Shown here: in pieces, positions 27,312-35,358 of the stretch
Layout of the letters: every line of letters begins with the position of its first letter
Position numbering within the stretch: position 1 is the first letter of the stretch
Source of the DNA: RPQJ01 sp963706755
GTDB taxonomy: Bacteria > Pseudomonadota > Gammaproteobacteria > Steroidobacterales > Steroidobacteraceae
Assembly (NCBI GenBank): GCA_963706755.1
Contig: CAVPNH010000011.1
Span: forward strand, 62,001 to 126,000
Length of the DNA: 64,000 bases
Direction: 5' to 3'
Made by a program: the position numbers and the translations under genes
Notes under the pieces: generated by a model
The model's input: the letters and a program-made list of their open reading frames with translations, nothing else
Told to the model about the DNA's origin: nothing
Database searches by the model: none

Positions 27312-28579
27312 GACGCAGCGGCAGCAGAGGCCGTCGCGGTCCGCAGTGAATTCAGGCGCGCGATGCGAGTGGCCGGCGGCGGATGGGAATCGTAGAAGGC
27401 CGAGTGGATCGGGTCCGGCGTGAGCGTGCTGGCATTATCCCTGTACAGCGCAACCAGGGCTTCCGCGAGCGCGGCGCCGTCACTGTGTCTGGCGGCGAAC
27501 GCGTCGGCCTGGAATTCATGCCGCCTCGACCACGCCGCCGCGGCCGGCGTCAGGAGCCAGGTAAAGGTCGGGCCTACGAGGACGAAGAGAACCAGCGCCG
27601 CGGCGTCGCTGCCTGAGGGTACGCCGAGGGCGGAGTAGAACCACGCCTGCTTCGCGAGCCACCCGAGCAGCGCGAATCCGGCGAGGCTCGCGAGCACGCC
27701 GACGGCGATTCGCTGCGGCACGTGCCGCAGTCGGAAATGGGCGAGTTCATGCGCCAGCACCGACTCGATCTGTTGGGGCGCAAGGCGCGAAAGCAGGGTG
27801 TCGAAGAACACGATCCGCTTCTCCCGGCCCAGGCCGGTGAAATACGCGTTGCCGTGCGAGGTGCGGCGCGATCCGTCCATGACGAAGACGCCCTTGGCGT
27901 GAAAGCCGCAGCGCTGCAGCAGCAGGTCGATGCGCGAGCGCAGGGCCTGGTCCTCGAGCGGAGTGAACCTGTTGAACACCGGCGCAATGAAGCGTGGCCA
28001 TGCCCAGGTGAGCAGGAGCGTGAAGACGGTCCAGGCGAGCCAGCCCGCAATCCACCATGACCCGCCGAGGGCTGACATGATCCAGAGGATGCCAGCAGTG
28101 ATGCCCCCTCCCAGGACCAGGCCCAGCGCCCATCCTTTTGCAAGGTCGGCGGCATAAACGCCGGGGGTCGAGCGGTTGAACCCGAATCGCTGCTCGAGCG
28201 AGAACGTGCGGTAGATTCCGAAGGGCAGGGACAGCAGTGCGACGATAGCGAAGACGCTCACCACGAGGAGCGTTCCTGCGAGCAGCGGCGGGACGTTCAG
28301 TACCCCCACCAGCGCCCCGATTCGCGCGATGCCGGCGCCCAGGGTCAGCCACAGGACGACGGTGGCGTCGAACAGCACCTCGAGCATGCCGAGGCGCTGC
28401 TTGGCGACAGTATAGTCGGCCGCCTTCGAGTGTTCCTGCGACGTGACCGAGCCCGCAAACTCCTCTGGTACCGCCGCGCGCCGCGCGGCGACGAACGCGA
28501 TCTGGCGTCGAGCCAACCACAGCTGGACCGCGACGTGTGCCGCGAGGGAAGCCAGGAATATGTACGTGAGTGGGTGCAT
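27308..28579 (-). CDS. M48 metallopeptidase, Ste24/CAAX protease type
   Basis: This 423-residue integral membrane protease has several transmembrane helices before and after the zinc site. HExxH appears in VLAHELAHFRLRHVPQR, and the third ligand Glu is in RRHEFQADAFAARHS. The length and the N-terminal region typical of Peptidase_M48_N place it with Ste24 rather than the shorter HtpX. It probably clears misfolded membrane proteins. It is cotranscribed with rsgA and divergent from orn. Confidence 0.9.
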   Translation of the reverse strand: MHPLTYIFLASLAAHVAVQLWLARRQIAFVAARRAAVPEEFAGSVTSQEHSKAADYTVAKQRLGMLEVLFDATVVLWLTLGAGIARIGALVGVLNVPPLLAGTLLVVSVFAIVALLSLPFGIYRTFSLEQRFGFNRSTPGVYAADLAKGWALGLVLGGGITAGILWIMSALGGSWWIAGWLAWTVFTLLLTWAWPRFIAPVFNRFTPLEDQALRSRIDLLLQRCGFHAKGVFVMDGSRRTSHGNAYFTGLGREKRIVFFDTLLSRLAPQQIESVLAHELAHFRLRHVPQRIAVGVLASLAGFALLGWLAKQAWFYSALGVPSGSDAAALVLFVLVGPTFTWLLTPAAAAWSRRHEFQADAFAARHSDGAALAEALVALYRDNASTLTPDPIHSAFYDSHPPPATRIARLNSLRTATASAAAAS

Positions 28580-28613
28580 TGGATACCGGCAGGGCGGGGC
28601 GCAGCTTAACTTT

Positions 28614-28622
28614 TGCTAGAAT
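28614..28622 (+). promoter_or_regulatory. Extended -10 promoter candidate for orn
   Basis: TGC followed by TAGAAT (28614-28622) lies 43 bases before the orn start, in the divergent region with the Ste24-type gene. Confidence 0.35.
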
Positions 28623-28664
28623 CCGCCTCAATCAAGCGCCCGGCGGCGCGACGGTGGCTCAAGA

Positions 28665-29210
28665 GTGGCGTTCGAGGATAACCTCGTCTGGATCGACCTC
28701 GAGATGACGGGCCTCGACACGGCCCGCGACTACATCATCGAGATCGCCACTATCGTGACTGATTCCCAGCTGAATGTCGTCGCTGAGGGACCCGCAATTG
28801 CAGTGCACCAGCCCGACCACGTGCTCGACCGAATGGACGACTGGAACCGAACGACGCACGGTGCTTCCGGCCTCATCGCGCGCGTGCGCGCGAGCAGGTG
28901 CAGCGCGGCCGAGGCCGAGGCTCTGACGCTCGAGTTCCTGGCCGGCCACGCTCTCAGCGGCGCCTCGCCGATGTGCGGCAACAGCATCTGCCAGGACCGC
29001 AGGTTCCTCGCGCGGGAGATGCCAGCGCTCGAGCGGTTCTTTCACTACCGGAACCTCGACGTGAGTACCCTCAAGGAACTGGCGCGCCGATGGGCGCCGG
29101 ACGTACTCGCCGGAGTACAGAAGTCGTCCACGCATTCGGCGCTGGACGATGTTCGGGAATCGATTGCGGAGTTGGCGCATTATCGAAATTTGTTCCTTAG
29201 AGGCTCATGA
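28665..29210 (+). CDS. orn: Oligoribonuclease
   Basis: This 181-residue DEDDh 3'-5' exoribonuclease degrades 2-5-nt RNA and pGpG. ExoI motif LVWIDLEMTGLD, ExoII with CGNSICQDRRFL, and ExoIII with STHSALDDVRESIAEL carry the acidic residues and the His. It starts at GTG 28665 with a weak ribosome site. Orn next to rsgA is a usual gammaproteobacterial arrangement. Confidence 0.95.
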   Translation: MAFEDNLVWIDLEMTGLDTARDYIIEIATIVTDSQLNVVAEGPAIAVHQPDHVLDRMDDWNRTTHGASGLIARVRASRCSAAEAEALTLEFLAGHALSGASPMCGNSICQDRRFLAREMPALERFFHYRNLDVSTLKELARRWAPDVLAGVQKSSTHSALDDVRESIAELAHYRNLFLRGS

Positions 29211-29277
29211 GGATCGCCTTGGCATTAGGCGCAAAGGGATAGATTTGGTTTATACGATAGCCAACAGAACCAAGAAC

Positions 29278-30138
29278 ATGAGCGGCGCGATTCAGGACAG
29301 GGTACTTGCGGCGACAATCACTTGTCTTCGACCGCTGGCGCGTGTCCTCCTTCGTTCGGGAATCAATTACAGGCAGTTTGCTGAGGCCGCCAAGTATGCT
29401 TTCCTGGAAGAAGCGGCTCGGGAGCGTGACAGCAGGGGCAGGGTGGCCAACGTGTCGCGAATCGCGGTCCGCACCGGGTTGTCCCGCAAGGAAGTCGCCC
29501 GCATCCGGAACAGGCGGTTACTTCAGCAGGAAGCAGCCAGCGACCTCAGTAGTGAGCTTCAGAACGTCAGCCACGCTGCAAGAACACTTCAATATTGGTA
29601 TTCGGACTCACGTTTTGTAGATTCCGCGGGTGAGCCAAGGGAGCTAACGTTTTCCGGCGAGGGTGTGTCGTTTACCTCCTTGGTCCGGGCAGTTGGCGGA
29701 GATGTACCCGCTGGTGCTGTTCGAGCCGAGCTACTTGCAGCGGGGTCAATCGTGGAGACGCACTCAGGATGCCTTAGGGCTGTGAAGCGCTATTTCGTAC
29801 CTGGAGATGTGGGCGAGGACCTGGTGATTGGCCTCTCACAAATCGTTCACCCTGTAATGGAAGGATTGGTGCGAAATACGAGCGCCGATAAGGCGGACCC
29901 TTTTGTGCAGAGGTTCGCATATTCCGACCGCCTCATTCCCTCCGCGGTGCCTCTGTTTCGTCAGATAGCGCGGGGTCGTTGCGCCAATTTTGTTCAGTCG
30001 ATTGACGACTGGCTGAGTTCCAACGAGGTTGGAACGGAGGACGAGGTCGTGGAGTCGCAGAGGGTCGGTGTGGGAGTCTTCTACTTTGAAGGCTCTGTGC
30101 CTGACTGTCGTGAAGCGCCGCAACCGAATTCTACCTAG
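29278..30138 (+). CDS. DUF6502-family protein
   Basis: This 286-residue protein fits DUF6502. Its N-terminal part (RPLARVLLRSGINYRQFAEA, then RIAVRTGLSRKEVARIRNRR) looks like a helix-turn-helix module. The middle (LVRAVGGDVPAGAVRAELLA) and the C terminus (SIDDWLSSNEVG, GVGVFYFEG) match the broken paralogue at 32449-33288. ATG 29278 is chosen because similarity to that paralogue begins right after it. Base composition is visibly less GC-rich than in neighbouring genes. It points towards the IIGGD repeat gene. The family's function is unknown, and DNA binding is an inference. Confidence 0.7.
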   Translation: MSGAIQDRVLAATITCLRPLARVLLRSGINYRQFAEAAKYAFLEEAARERDSRGRVANVSRIAVRTGLSRKEVARIRNRRLLQQEAASDLSSELQNVSHAARTLQYWYSDSRFVDSAGEPRELTFSGEGVSFTSLVRAVGGDVPAGAVRAELLAAGSIVETHSGCLRAVKRYFVPGDVGEDLVIGLSQIVHPVMEGLVRNTSADKADPFVQRFAYSDRLIPSAVPLFRQIARGRCANFVQSIDDWLSSNEVGTEDEVVESQRVGVGVFYFEGSVPDCREAPQPNST

Positions 30139-30200
30139 TTGAGGCGCTTGGCGCCGGCTTGACGGAATCCCGATTTGTCGCGTTAGCAGCCCCAATAGAA

Positions 30201-30225
30201 TCAGGCGCCGACTGACGGCGCCTGA
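30201..30225. terminator. Bidirectional terminator hairpin between convergent genes
   Basis: A 10-bp perfect stem (30201-30210 with 30216-30225) has a 5-base loop. Short T-rich stretches follow on each strand. It separates the DUF6502 gene from the convergent repeat gene. Confidence 0.65.
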
Positions 30226-30245
30226 TCATTTGTCCAATCGCTCAG

Positions 30246-32403
30246 TTAGCGCACTGTGCGCAGTTGCAGTGCCTGCAGCGCGGCACCCTTTGCCGCTTGA
30301 ACTCCAACCACTGCAATAACCTGTCCAGGACGTGCGTGCACGTCAGCTGCGGACAGCAGAGACGCGTAATCCACGGTGAGTTGGCCAATCACGAAGGTCC
30401 CAAGTGCCGGTTGCGATGACACGACACGGCCAATCACAATTACTTCGCTTGCGCCTGGTGTGTACGGAAGGGTAGTCGCCTTGAGACTTGTCGGGCTAAG
30501 GTTACCGTCCTTATCCCTCGCGCCCGATATGACAGCCACCACGGTTCCGCCAGAGGACAACTGATCCGCCACTTGTTGCAGTACGGCGCTCCTTGTGGGC
30601 CCCTGGTAGCGCTGGCCGAGAATCGTGACTTGACCGGAACGCAGATCGACCTTCTCGACCGGTCCTTGCACCAGCAGGGCTGGCGAGTACTTGGCAAAAA
30701 GGTCACCGCCGATGATGGCGTGGCCGCGGCGGACCTTGGGTGCGTCGCCGCCGATGATGGCATCACCACCAATGATCGCGTTGGGGGTGGCCTTCTGGCT
30801 GTCGCCACCGATGATCATGGCATCGCCACCAATGATCGCGTCACCGCCGATGATGGCGTGGCCGCGGCGGACCTTGGGTGCGTCGCCGCCGATGATGGCA
30901 TCACCACCAATGATCGCGTTGGGGGTGGCCTTCTGGCTGTCGCCACCGATGATCGCATCGCCACCAATGATCGCGTCACCGCCGATGATGGCGTTGGTGT
31001 CGCCGCCGACGTTGGGTGCGTCGCCACCGATGATGGCGTCACCACCAATGATCGCGTTGGGGGTGGCCTTCTGGCTGTCGCCGCCGATGATAACGTGGCA
31101 TCGCCACCAATGATCGCGTCACCGCCGATGATGGCTGGCCGCGGCGGACCTTGGGTGCGTCGCCGCCGATGATGGCATCACCACCAATGATCGCGTTGGG
31201 GGTGGCCTTCTGGCTGTCGCCACCGATGATCGCATCGCCACCAATGATCGCGTCACCGCCGATGATGGCGTGGGCGCGGCGGACCTTGGGTGCGTCGCCG
31301 CCGATGATGGCGATGGCATCACCACCAATGATGGCGTCGCGTCACCGCCGATGATGGCGTTGGCCGCGGCGGACCTTGGGTGCGTCGCCGCCGATGATGG
31401 CATCACCACCAATGATCGCGTTGGGGGTGGCCTTCTGGCTGTCGCCACCGATGATCGCGTCGCCACCAATGATCGCGTCACCGCCGATGATGGCGTGGGC
31501 GCGGCGACCTTGGGTGCGTCGCCGCCGATGATGGCATCACCACCGATGATCGCGTTGGGGGTGGCCTTCTGGCTGTCGCCACCGATGATCGCATCGCCAC
31601 CAATGATCGGCGTCACCGCCGATGATGGCGTGGCCGCGGCGGACCTTGGGTGCTGTCGCCGCCGATGATGGCATCACCACCAATGATCGCGTTGGGGGTG
31701 GCCTTCTGGCTGTCGCCACCGATGATCGCATCGCCACCAATGATCGCGTCACCGCCGATGATGGCGTGGGCGCGGCGGACCTTGGGTGCGTCGCCGCCGA
31801 TGATGGCATCACCACCAATGATCGCGTTGGGGCGTGGCCTTGCTGGCGTCGCCACCGATGATCGCGCATCGCCACCAATGATCGCGTCACCGCCGATGAT
31901 GGCGTGGCCGCGCGGACCTTGGTGCGTCGCCGCCGATGATGGCATCACCACCAATGATCGCGTTTGGGGTGGCCTTCTGGCTGTCGCCACCGATGATCGC
32001 ATCGCCACCAATGATCGCGTCACCGCCGATGATGGCGTGGGTCGCGGCGGACCTTGGGTGCGTCGCCGCCGATGATGGCATCACCACCAATGATCGCGTT
32101 GGGGGTGGCCTTCTGGCTGTCGCCACCGATGATCGCATCGCCACCAATGATCGCGTCACCGCCGATGATGGCGTGGCCGCGGCGGACCTTGGGTGCGTCG
32201 CCGCCGATGATGGCATCACCACCAATGATCGCGTTGGGGGTGGCCTTCTGGCTGTCGCCACCGATGATCGCATCGCCACCAATGATCGCGTCACCGCCGA
32301 TGATGGCGTGGGTGCGCACGGGAGCTGCTGCTGCAGACCCAGCGATGGCCAATGACACGGCAATCGCAATTAGGTGGAATTGACCAGTAGTGTTCATTCG
32401 CAT
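30246..32403 (-). pseudogene. Secreted protein with AIIGGD hexapeptide repeats and a DUF5666-like C-terminal domain, frameshifted
   Basis: The gene starts at ATG 32403 (a second ATG follows two codons later) with a clear signal peptide (FHLIAIAVSLAIAGSAAAA). It then enters 135-bp tandem repeats, each encoding 45 residues: three AIIGGD, SQKATPN, two AIIGGD and APKVRRGH. The last about 145 residues (ALLVQGPVEKVDLRSGQVTI to LQALQLRTVR) form two beta modules resembling DUF5666. Both ends use the same AIIGGD frame, which supports one original gene of about 719 residues. Between about 31100 and 32045 several repeats carry 1-base indels that break the frame. These could be real decay or errors in reading a repeat. 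Export is likely, and the function is unknown. Confidence 0.65.
30702..32307 (-). repeat. 135-bp in-gene tandem repeat array (about 12 units)
   Basis: The SQKATPN-coding motif recurs 11 times, at about 30781, 30919, 31057, 31196, 31421, 31555, 31692, 31827, 31963, 32099 and 32234. Spacings are 134-139 bp except one of 225 bp. The basic unit is 135 bp, built from 18-bp subunits encoding AIIGGD. Two units are 138 bp, keeping frame; others differ by 1-4 bases. Units are otherwise almost identical, which implies recent expansion or ongoing homogenisation. Confidence 0.9.
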
Positions 32404-32448
32404 GTCCCCATTTCTTCTAAACGTGCGGCGACGCCAACGGCTGCGCCT

Positions 32449-33288
32449 CTAGCGGAAACTGTCGTCGGTAGTGGTTGGAAAGCGGTCCACGAAGTGGAAA
32501 ACTCCAACTCCGGTGCGTACCGATGCGTCTGCCGGGAGGCGGTGGCCACCCTTTATTTCGTACTGACCTAGCCAGTCGTCGAGGATTTCAAGGAATTCCT
32601 GACCTTTCTCGCGAACCAGGTGGTCGAATGCGGCGAACGAGTCAGGCGACGAGGCCTTCCATCGTGATTGCGTATCGCTCAAATCGACCTTCGCCCTGCT
32701 TCTTCTTCTGAAGATTAAAGTCGACGGTATCGATGAAATAATTGACTACGTTACCTAGGCGTTCCAAGCCAACCGGGTCCAGTGGCGACGGGAACATAAG
32801 TTCGATTCAAGAGCCGAACGTAGCCATCATCTGTCTCAACAGCGGCGCCGACCCGGGTCAACTCACCAAGCAGGGATCGCGGCGAGACTCCGCCCGCGTA
32901 ACGACTTGCAAGCGCCTCGAAGGACGTGCGGTCACCGGCGAATGGAACCTCAAGTGGCAAACCATATGGCCCGAGGTACTCAGGATCCTGGCTCCAGCCC
33001 TGAAGCACCCGTGCAATTAGATTGATGCCGACCTGAGAATCGCTCTGCGCATCCATCGCGCGGATTCGATGCACTTCCTGCGCGCTCATGCCCGTTAGGA
33101 TTCCCAAGCGCGCATCGGTCGTGGCCGGTCCGCCGGCATGAGCTCAGCGGACGCAATGTCGAGGTAGGCTCCCCGCACCGAGTCTGAGAACTCGCCATAC
33201 GAGATGCCATGCCGCAGCAAGATGCGCACAAGCGGCCGCAGAGCGGCCGACAGGTCGACAAGAGCGTCGCTTTAAAGTTCTCGCTCAT
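32449..33288 (-). pseudogene. Second DUF6502-family gene, multiply frameshifted
   Basis: Pieces of one DUF6502 protein lie in order in different frames. They are MSENFK at 33288; LRPLVRILLRHGISYGEFSD; TDARLGILTGMSAQEVHRIR; a middle block with LLGELTRVGAAVETDDGYVR; NVVNYFIDTVDFNLQKKKQ; and a C-terminal block with FLEILDDWLGQYE and GVGVFHFVDR ending at 32449. They parallel the intact copy at 29278-30138 block by block. At least four single-base indels break the gene; the first looks like loss of one A in AAAA near 33270. It lies upstream of the repeat gene on the same strand. Confidence 0.7.
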
Positions 33289-33849
33289 TCCTAGCCCGAA
33301 CTCGGGCAACTCCGTCCAATATGCAACTGCCGCTGACATATGGTTATTGTTAACTTCCCGGCTGAACTATATCGGCGGGGAGGGGTGGGTCAAGAGTTCA
33401 ACATATTCGTAGAGTTACGGCCTGGACCTAATGGCCTCCTTCGAACACGAGCGGCTGACCGGTTTCAGGTATTCCCTCAGCATTTCAAGGTGGTGCAGCA
33501 GGAGGCTAGAAAGACTGGTAGCAGGAGCGCTGAGACCATCCAGGCCGCAAACTTGCCCGCTATGTAAAGTCGCTGCCGTCGCCGACTTGACGTAATTCGA
33601 CCGCCTGGCAGGCAACTGTGACGCCCGTCACAGTTCTAGAGTCAAAAGATCGAAATATAGTTAATACAGACAGTTATGAGAGACACCTAGAGACAGTGTC
33701 AGGTGTTTGATTGCGGCCCGGCGAGGCGCTACCCGACTTGGCCGATTCTGCACCCGGTGTCCCTTCACAGGGGCCCGCCAGGCCGCCAAGCCGTGGATGG
33801 ATGGCCGCGAAAAGAACGCCCCGACGCGCCGGCACCGGCGGCCGAAGCA
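33289..33849. other. Gene-free stretch with AT-rich promoter-like sequence
   Basis: No convincing gene is seen. The stretch holds the CRP-type palindrome at 33614-33635, an AT-rich segment (33645-33675, with TATAGTTAATA) and a short inverted repeat ACACCT/AGGTGT (about 33684-33707). It probably contains the promoter of the reverse-strand DUF6502 copy or of a lost gene. Confidence 0.45.
33614..33635. promoter_or_regulatory. CRP/Clp-type palindromic operator candidate
   Basis: A perfect 22-base inverted repeat has arms AACTGTGACG and CGTCACAGTT around CC. Its core TGTGA-N6-TCACA equals the consensus for CRP/Vfr/Clp regulators. No gene start lies close on either strand; the nearest is the broken DUF6502 copy, 326 bases away. 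Confidence 0.5.
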
Positions 33850-33889
33850 CAAAGGAAAACGGCCGGATCCCGTCTCCGGAATCCGGCCG
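33850..33889 (-). terminator. Rho-independent terminator of the PpiC lipoprotein gene
   Basis: On the reverse strand CGGCCGGAT (33881-33889 side) pairs with ATCCGGCCG (33860-33868 side). GTTTTCCTTT follows, directly after the stop of the peptidyl-prolyl isomerase gene. Confidence 0.7.
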
Positions 33890-33915
33890 CTTCGCCCCGA
33901 AAGGCGACTTGACAG

Positions 33916-34752
33916 CTAGTTTGTTTTCTGAATCTTCGCGGTCTTGCGAAGCTCGTCCAGGTAGGCCTGGAGCTTCTTGCGCTGGGTGAGCGTTTCCACC
34001 TGCTGCTTCACCTCGTCGAACGCCGGGACGGTCGGGGTCCGGGTGTCCTCGAGTTGAATCACGTGCCAGCCGTACTGGGTCTGAACGGGTTGTTTCGTGG
34101 TCTCGCCCTTCTTCAGCGCCATGACCGCGTCGGCAAACGGCTTGACCATCGACTGCGGGTTGAACCAGCCGAGATCGCCGCCGTTCTTTCCGCTCGGATC
34201 CTTGGAGTCCTGCGCCGCGAGCTTGGCAAAGTCGGCGCCGGCTTCAAGCTGCTTGATGATCGCTTCCGCCTTCTCCTTCGTGTCCACGAGGATGTGGCGC
34301 GCCTTGTACTCCATGGGCATGTTCGCGACCTGGGCGTCATATTCGGCCTTGACCTCGCTCTCCGAGACTGGGTGCGCCTTCATGTACTTCTCGGTAGCGG
34401 CTTCGGCGAGCAGCTGCGTGTTAAGCAGCGCGAGGCGTGCCTTGACCTCGGCGCCGTTCTGCAGGCCTTCCTTCTCGCCTGCCTGCGCCGCGAGCGTCAT
34501 GTTGATCAGTTGGTCCAGCATCTGCGCCTTCTGCTCGGCCGGTACCTCCGCGTCTGGCTTGCCGCTCACGGCACGCACGAAGACGTTGAACGTCTCGGAC
34601 GAGATTGCCTGTCCGTTCACGGTCGCGACGGCGACGGGTGGCTTCGCGGCAGCCGCGTCGGCCGGCTTCGCGGCATCGCCTGCCGGCTTGGTGCAGGCGG
34701 CGAGCAGGCCGACCGCAGCGATCAGAACGAGGGGGAGTCTTTGGATACGCAT
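33916..34752 (-). CDS. Peptidyl-prolyl cis-trans isomerase lipoprotein (PpiC/parvulin, PrsA-like)
   Basis: This 278-residue protein begins with a lipoprotein signal (LVLIAAVGLLAACTKPAG; lipobox LAAC), then an Ala/Pro/Lys-rich linker. A SurA-N-like chaperone segment (about 45-130) contains VNGQAISSETFNVFV. The parvulin domain (about 135-240) shows YKARHILVDTKEKAEAIIKQ, GGDLGWFNPQSMVKPFADAV and QTQYGWHVIQLED. It would help fold proteins in the periplasm. It stands 27 bases downstream of bolA and may be cotranscribed. Confidence 0.9.
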   Translation of the reverse strand: MRIQRLPLVLIAAVGLLAACTKPAGDAAKPADAAAAKPPVAVATVNGQAISSETFNVFVRAVSGKPDAEVPAEQKAQMLDQLINMTLAAQAGEKEGLQNGAEVKARLALLNTQLLAEAATEKYMKAHPVSESEVKAEYDAQVANMPMEYKARHILVDTKEKAEAIIKQLEAGADFAKLAAQDSKDPSGKNGGDLGWFNPQSMVKPFADAVMALKKGETTKQPVQTQYGWHVIQLEDTRTPTVPAFDEVKQQVETLTQRKKLQAYLDELRKTAKIQKTN

Positions 34753-34779
34753 CGTGTGCCTCTGGGTTTGGAATCGGAA

Positions 34780-35061
34780 TCAGTCGGTCGCGGCCTCGCC
34801 CGGTGCGATGGCCTGGATGGAAAGCGCGTGTATGTCGGTCGTCATCATGTCGCCAACGGCCTCGTAGACCAGCCGGTGACGCTTCAAGCTGCCGAGCCCC
34901 GCAAACCGGGACGAAACGAGCCGCACCGAAAAGTGGCCACGTCCGTCGGCGGAGCCCGCATGGCCGGCGTGATGATGACTGTCGTCCACCACGTCCAGGC
35001 GTTCCGGCGCGAACGCACGGTTCAGTCGGTTCGTGAGGCGGTCCAGTCGGGTTTCCGTCAC
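34780..35061 (-). CDS. bolA: BolA-family protein
   Basis: This 93-residue protein has the class II KH-like BolA fold. The segment LDVVDDSHHHAGHAGSADGR, then HFSVRLVSSRFAGL and RLVYEAVG, carries the conserved HxGH-type pattern. BolA proteins bind iron-sulfur clusters with monothiol glutaredoxins and affect morphology genes. GTG 35061 overlaps the yciI stop (GTGA), so translation is coupled. Longer in-frame starts lie inside yciI and are rejected. Confidence 0.88.
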   Translation of the reverse strand: MTETRLDRLTNRLNRAFAPERLDVVDDSHHHAGHAGSADGRGHFSVRLVSSRFAGLGSLKRHRLVYEAVGDMMTTDIHALSIQAIAPGEAATD

Positions 35062-35357
35062 GGCAGCACCTTCACGAATGGACGCACCTCGTGGGACTCG
35101 AACACGCCCTCCGTCACGTACGGGTCGGCGGCGATCCACGCGCGCGCCTCCTCGAGCGACGGGAACCCGGCCACGATGACGCTGCCGCTGAACCCGGCTT
35201 CGCCCGGGTCAGCCGAATCCACGGAGGGGCAGGGGCCGGCCAGTAGGACCCGCCCTGCGTCGTAAAGTTCGCGGATGCGGACAAGGTGCTCGGCGCGAAC
35301 CCGACGACGGATCGCCAGGGATCCTGGCGCGTCACGGCCTGTGATCACGTACAGCAT
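35058..35357 (-). CDS. yciI: YciI-family protein
   Basis: This 99-residue protein has the dimeric alpha-beta barrel YciI fold: MLYVITGRDAPGSLAIRRRV, then EHLVRIRELYDAGRVLLAGP and the conserved ARAWIAADPYVTEGVF. His/Asp residues in this family (H24-like and D80-like positions) form the putative active site, but no reaction is firmly known. It lies between yciB and bolA in one tight reverse-strand unit, one base after yciB. Confidence 0.88.
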   Translation of the reverse strand: MLYVITGRDAPGSLAIRRRVRAEHLVRIRELYDAGRVLLAGPCPSVDSADPGEAGFSGSVIVAGFPSLEEARAWIAADPYVTEGVFESHEVRPFVKVLP

Positions 35358-35358
35358 C

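Noticed and set aside
30702..32307. Array considered as a CRISPR locus
   Set aside because: Units are 135 bp, nearly identical throughout, with no unique spacers and no cas genes; they encode a protein repeat.
30691..32383. Forward-strand open frames across the repeat array (ASPPMI- and ATDDR-type repeats)
   Set aside because: The 135-bp unit lacks stops in several frames, so repeats appear in all of them. Only the reverse AIIGGD frame connects to a signal peptide and to a folded C-terminal domain.
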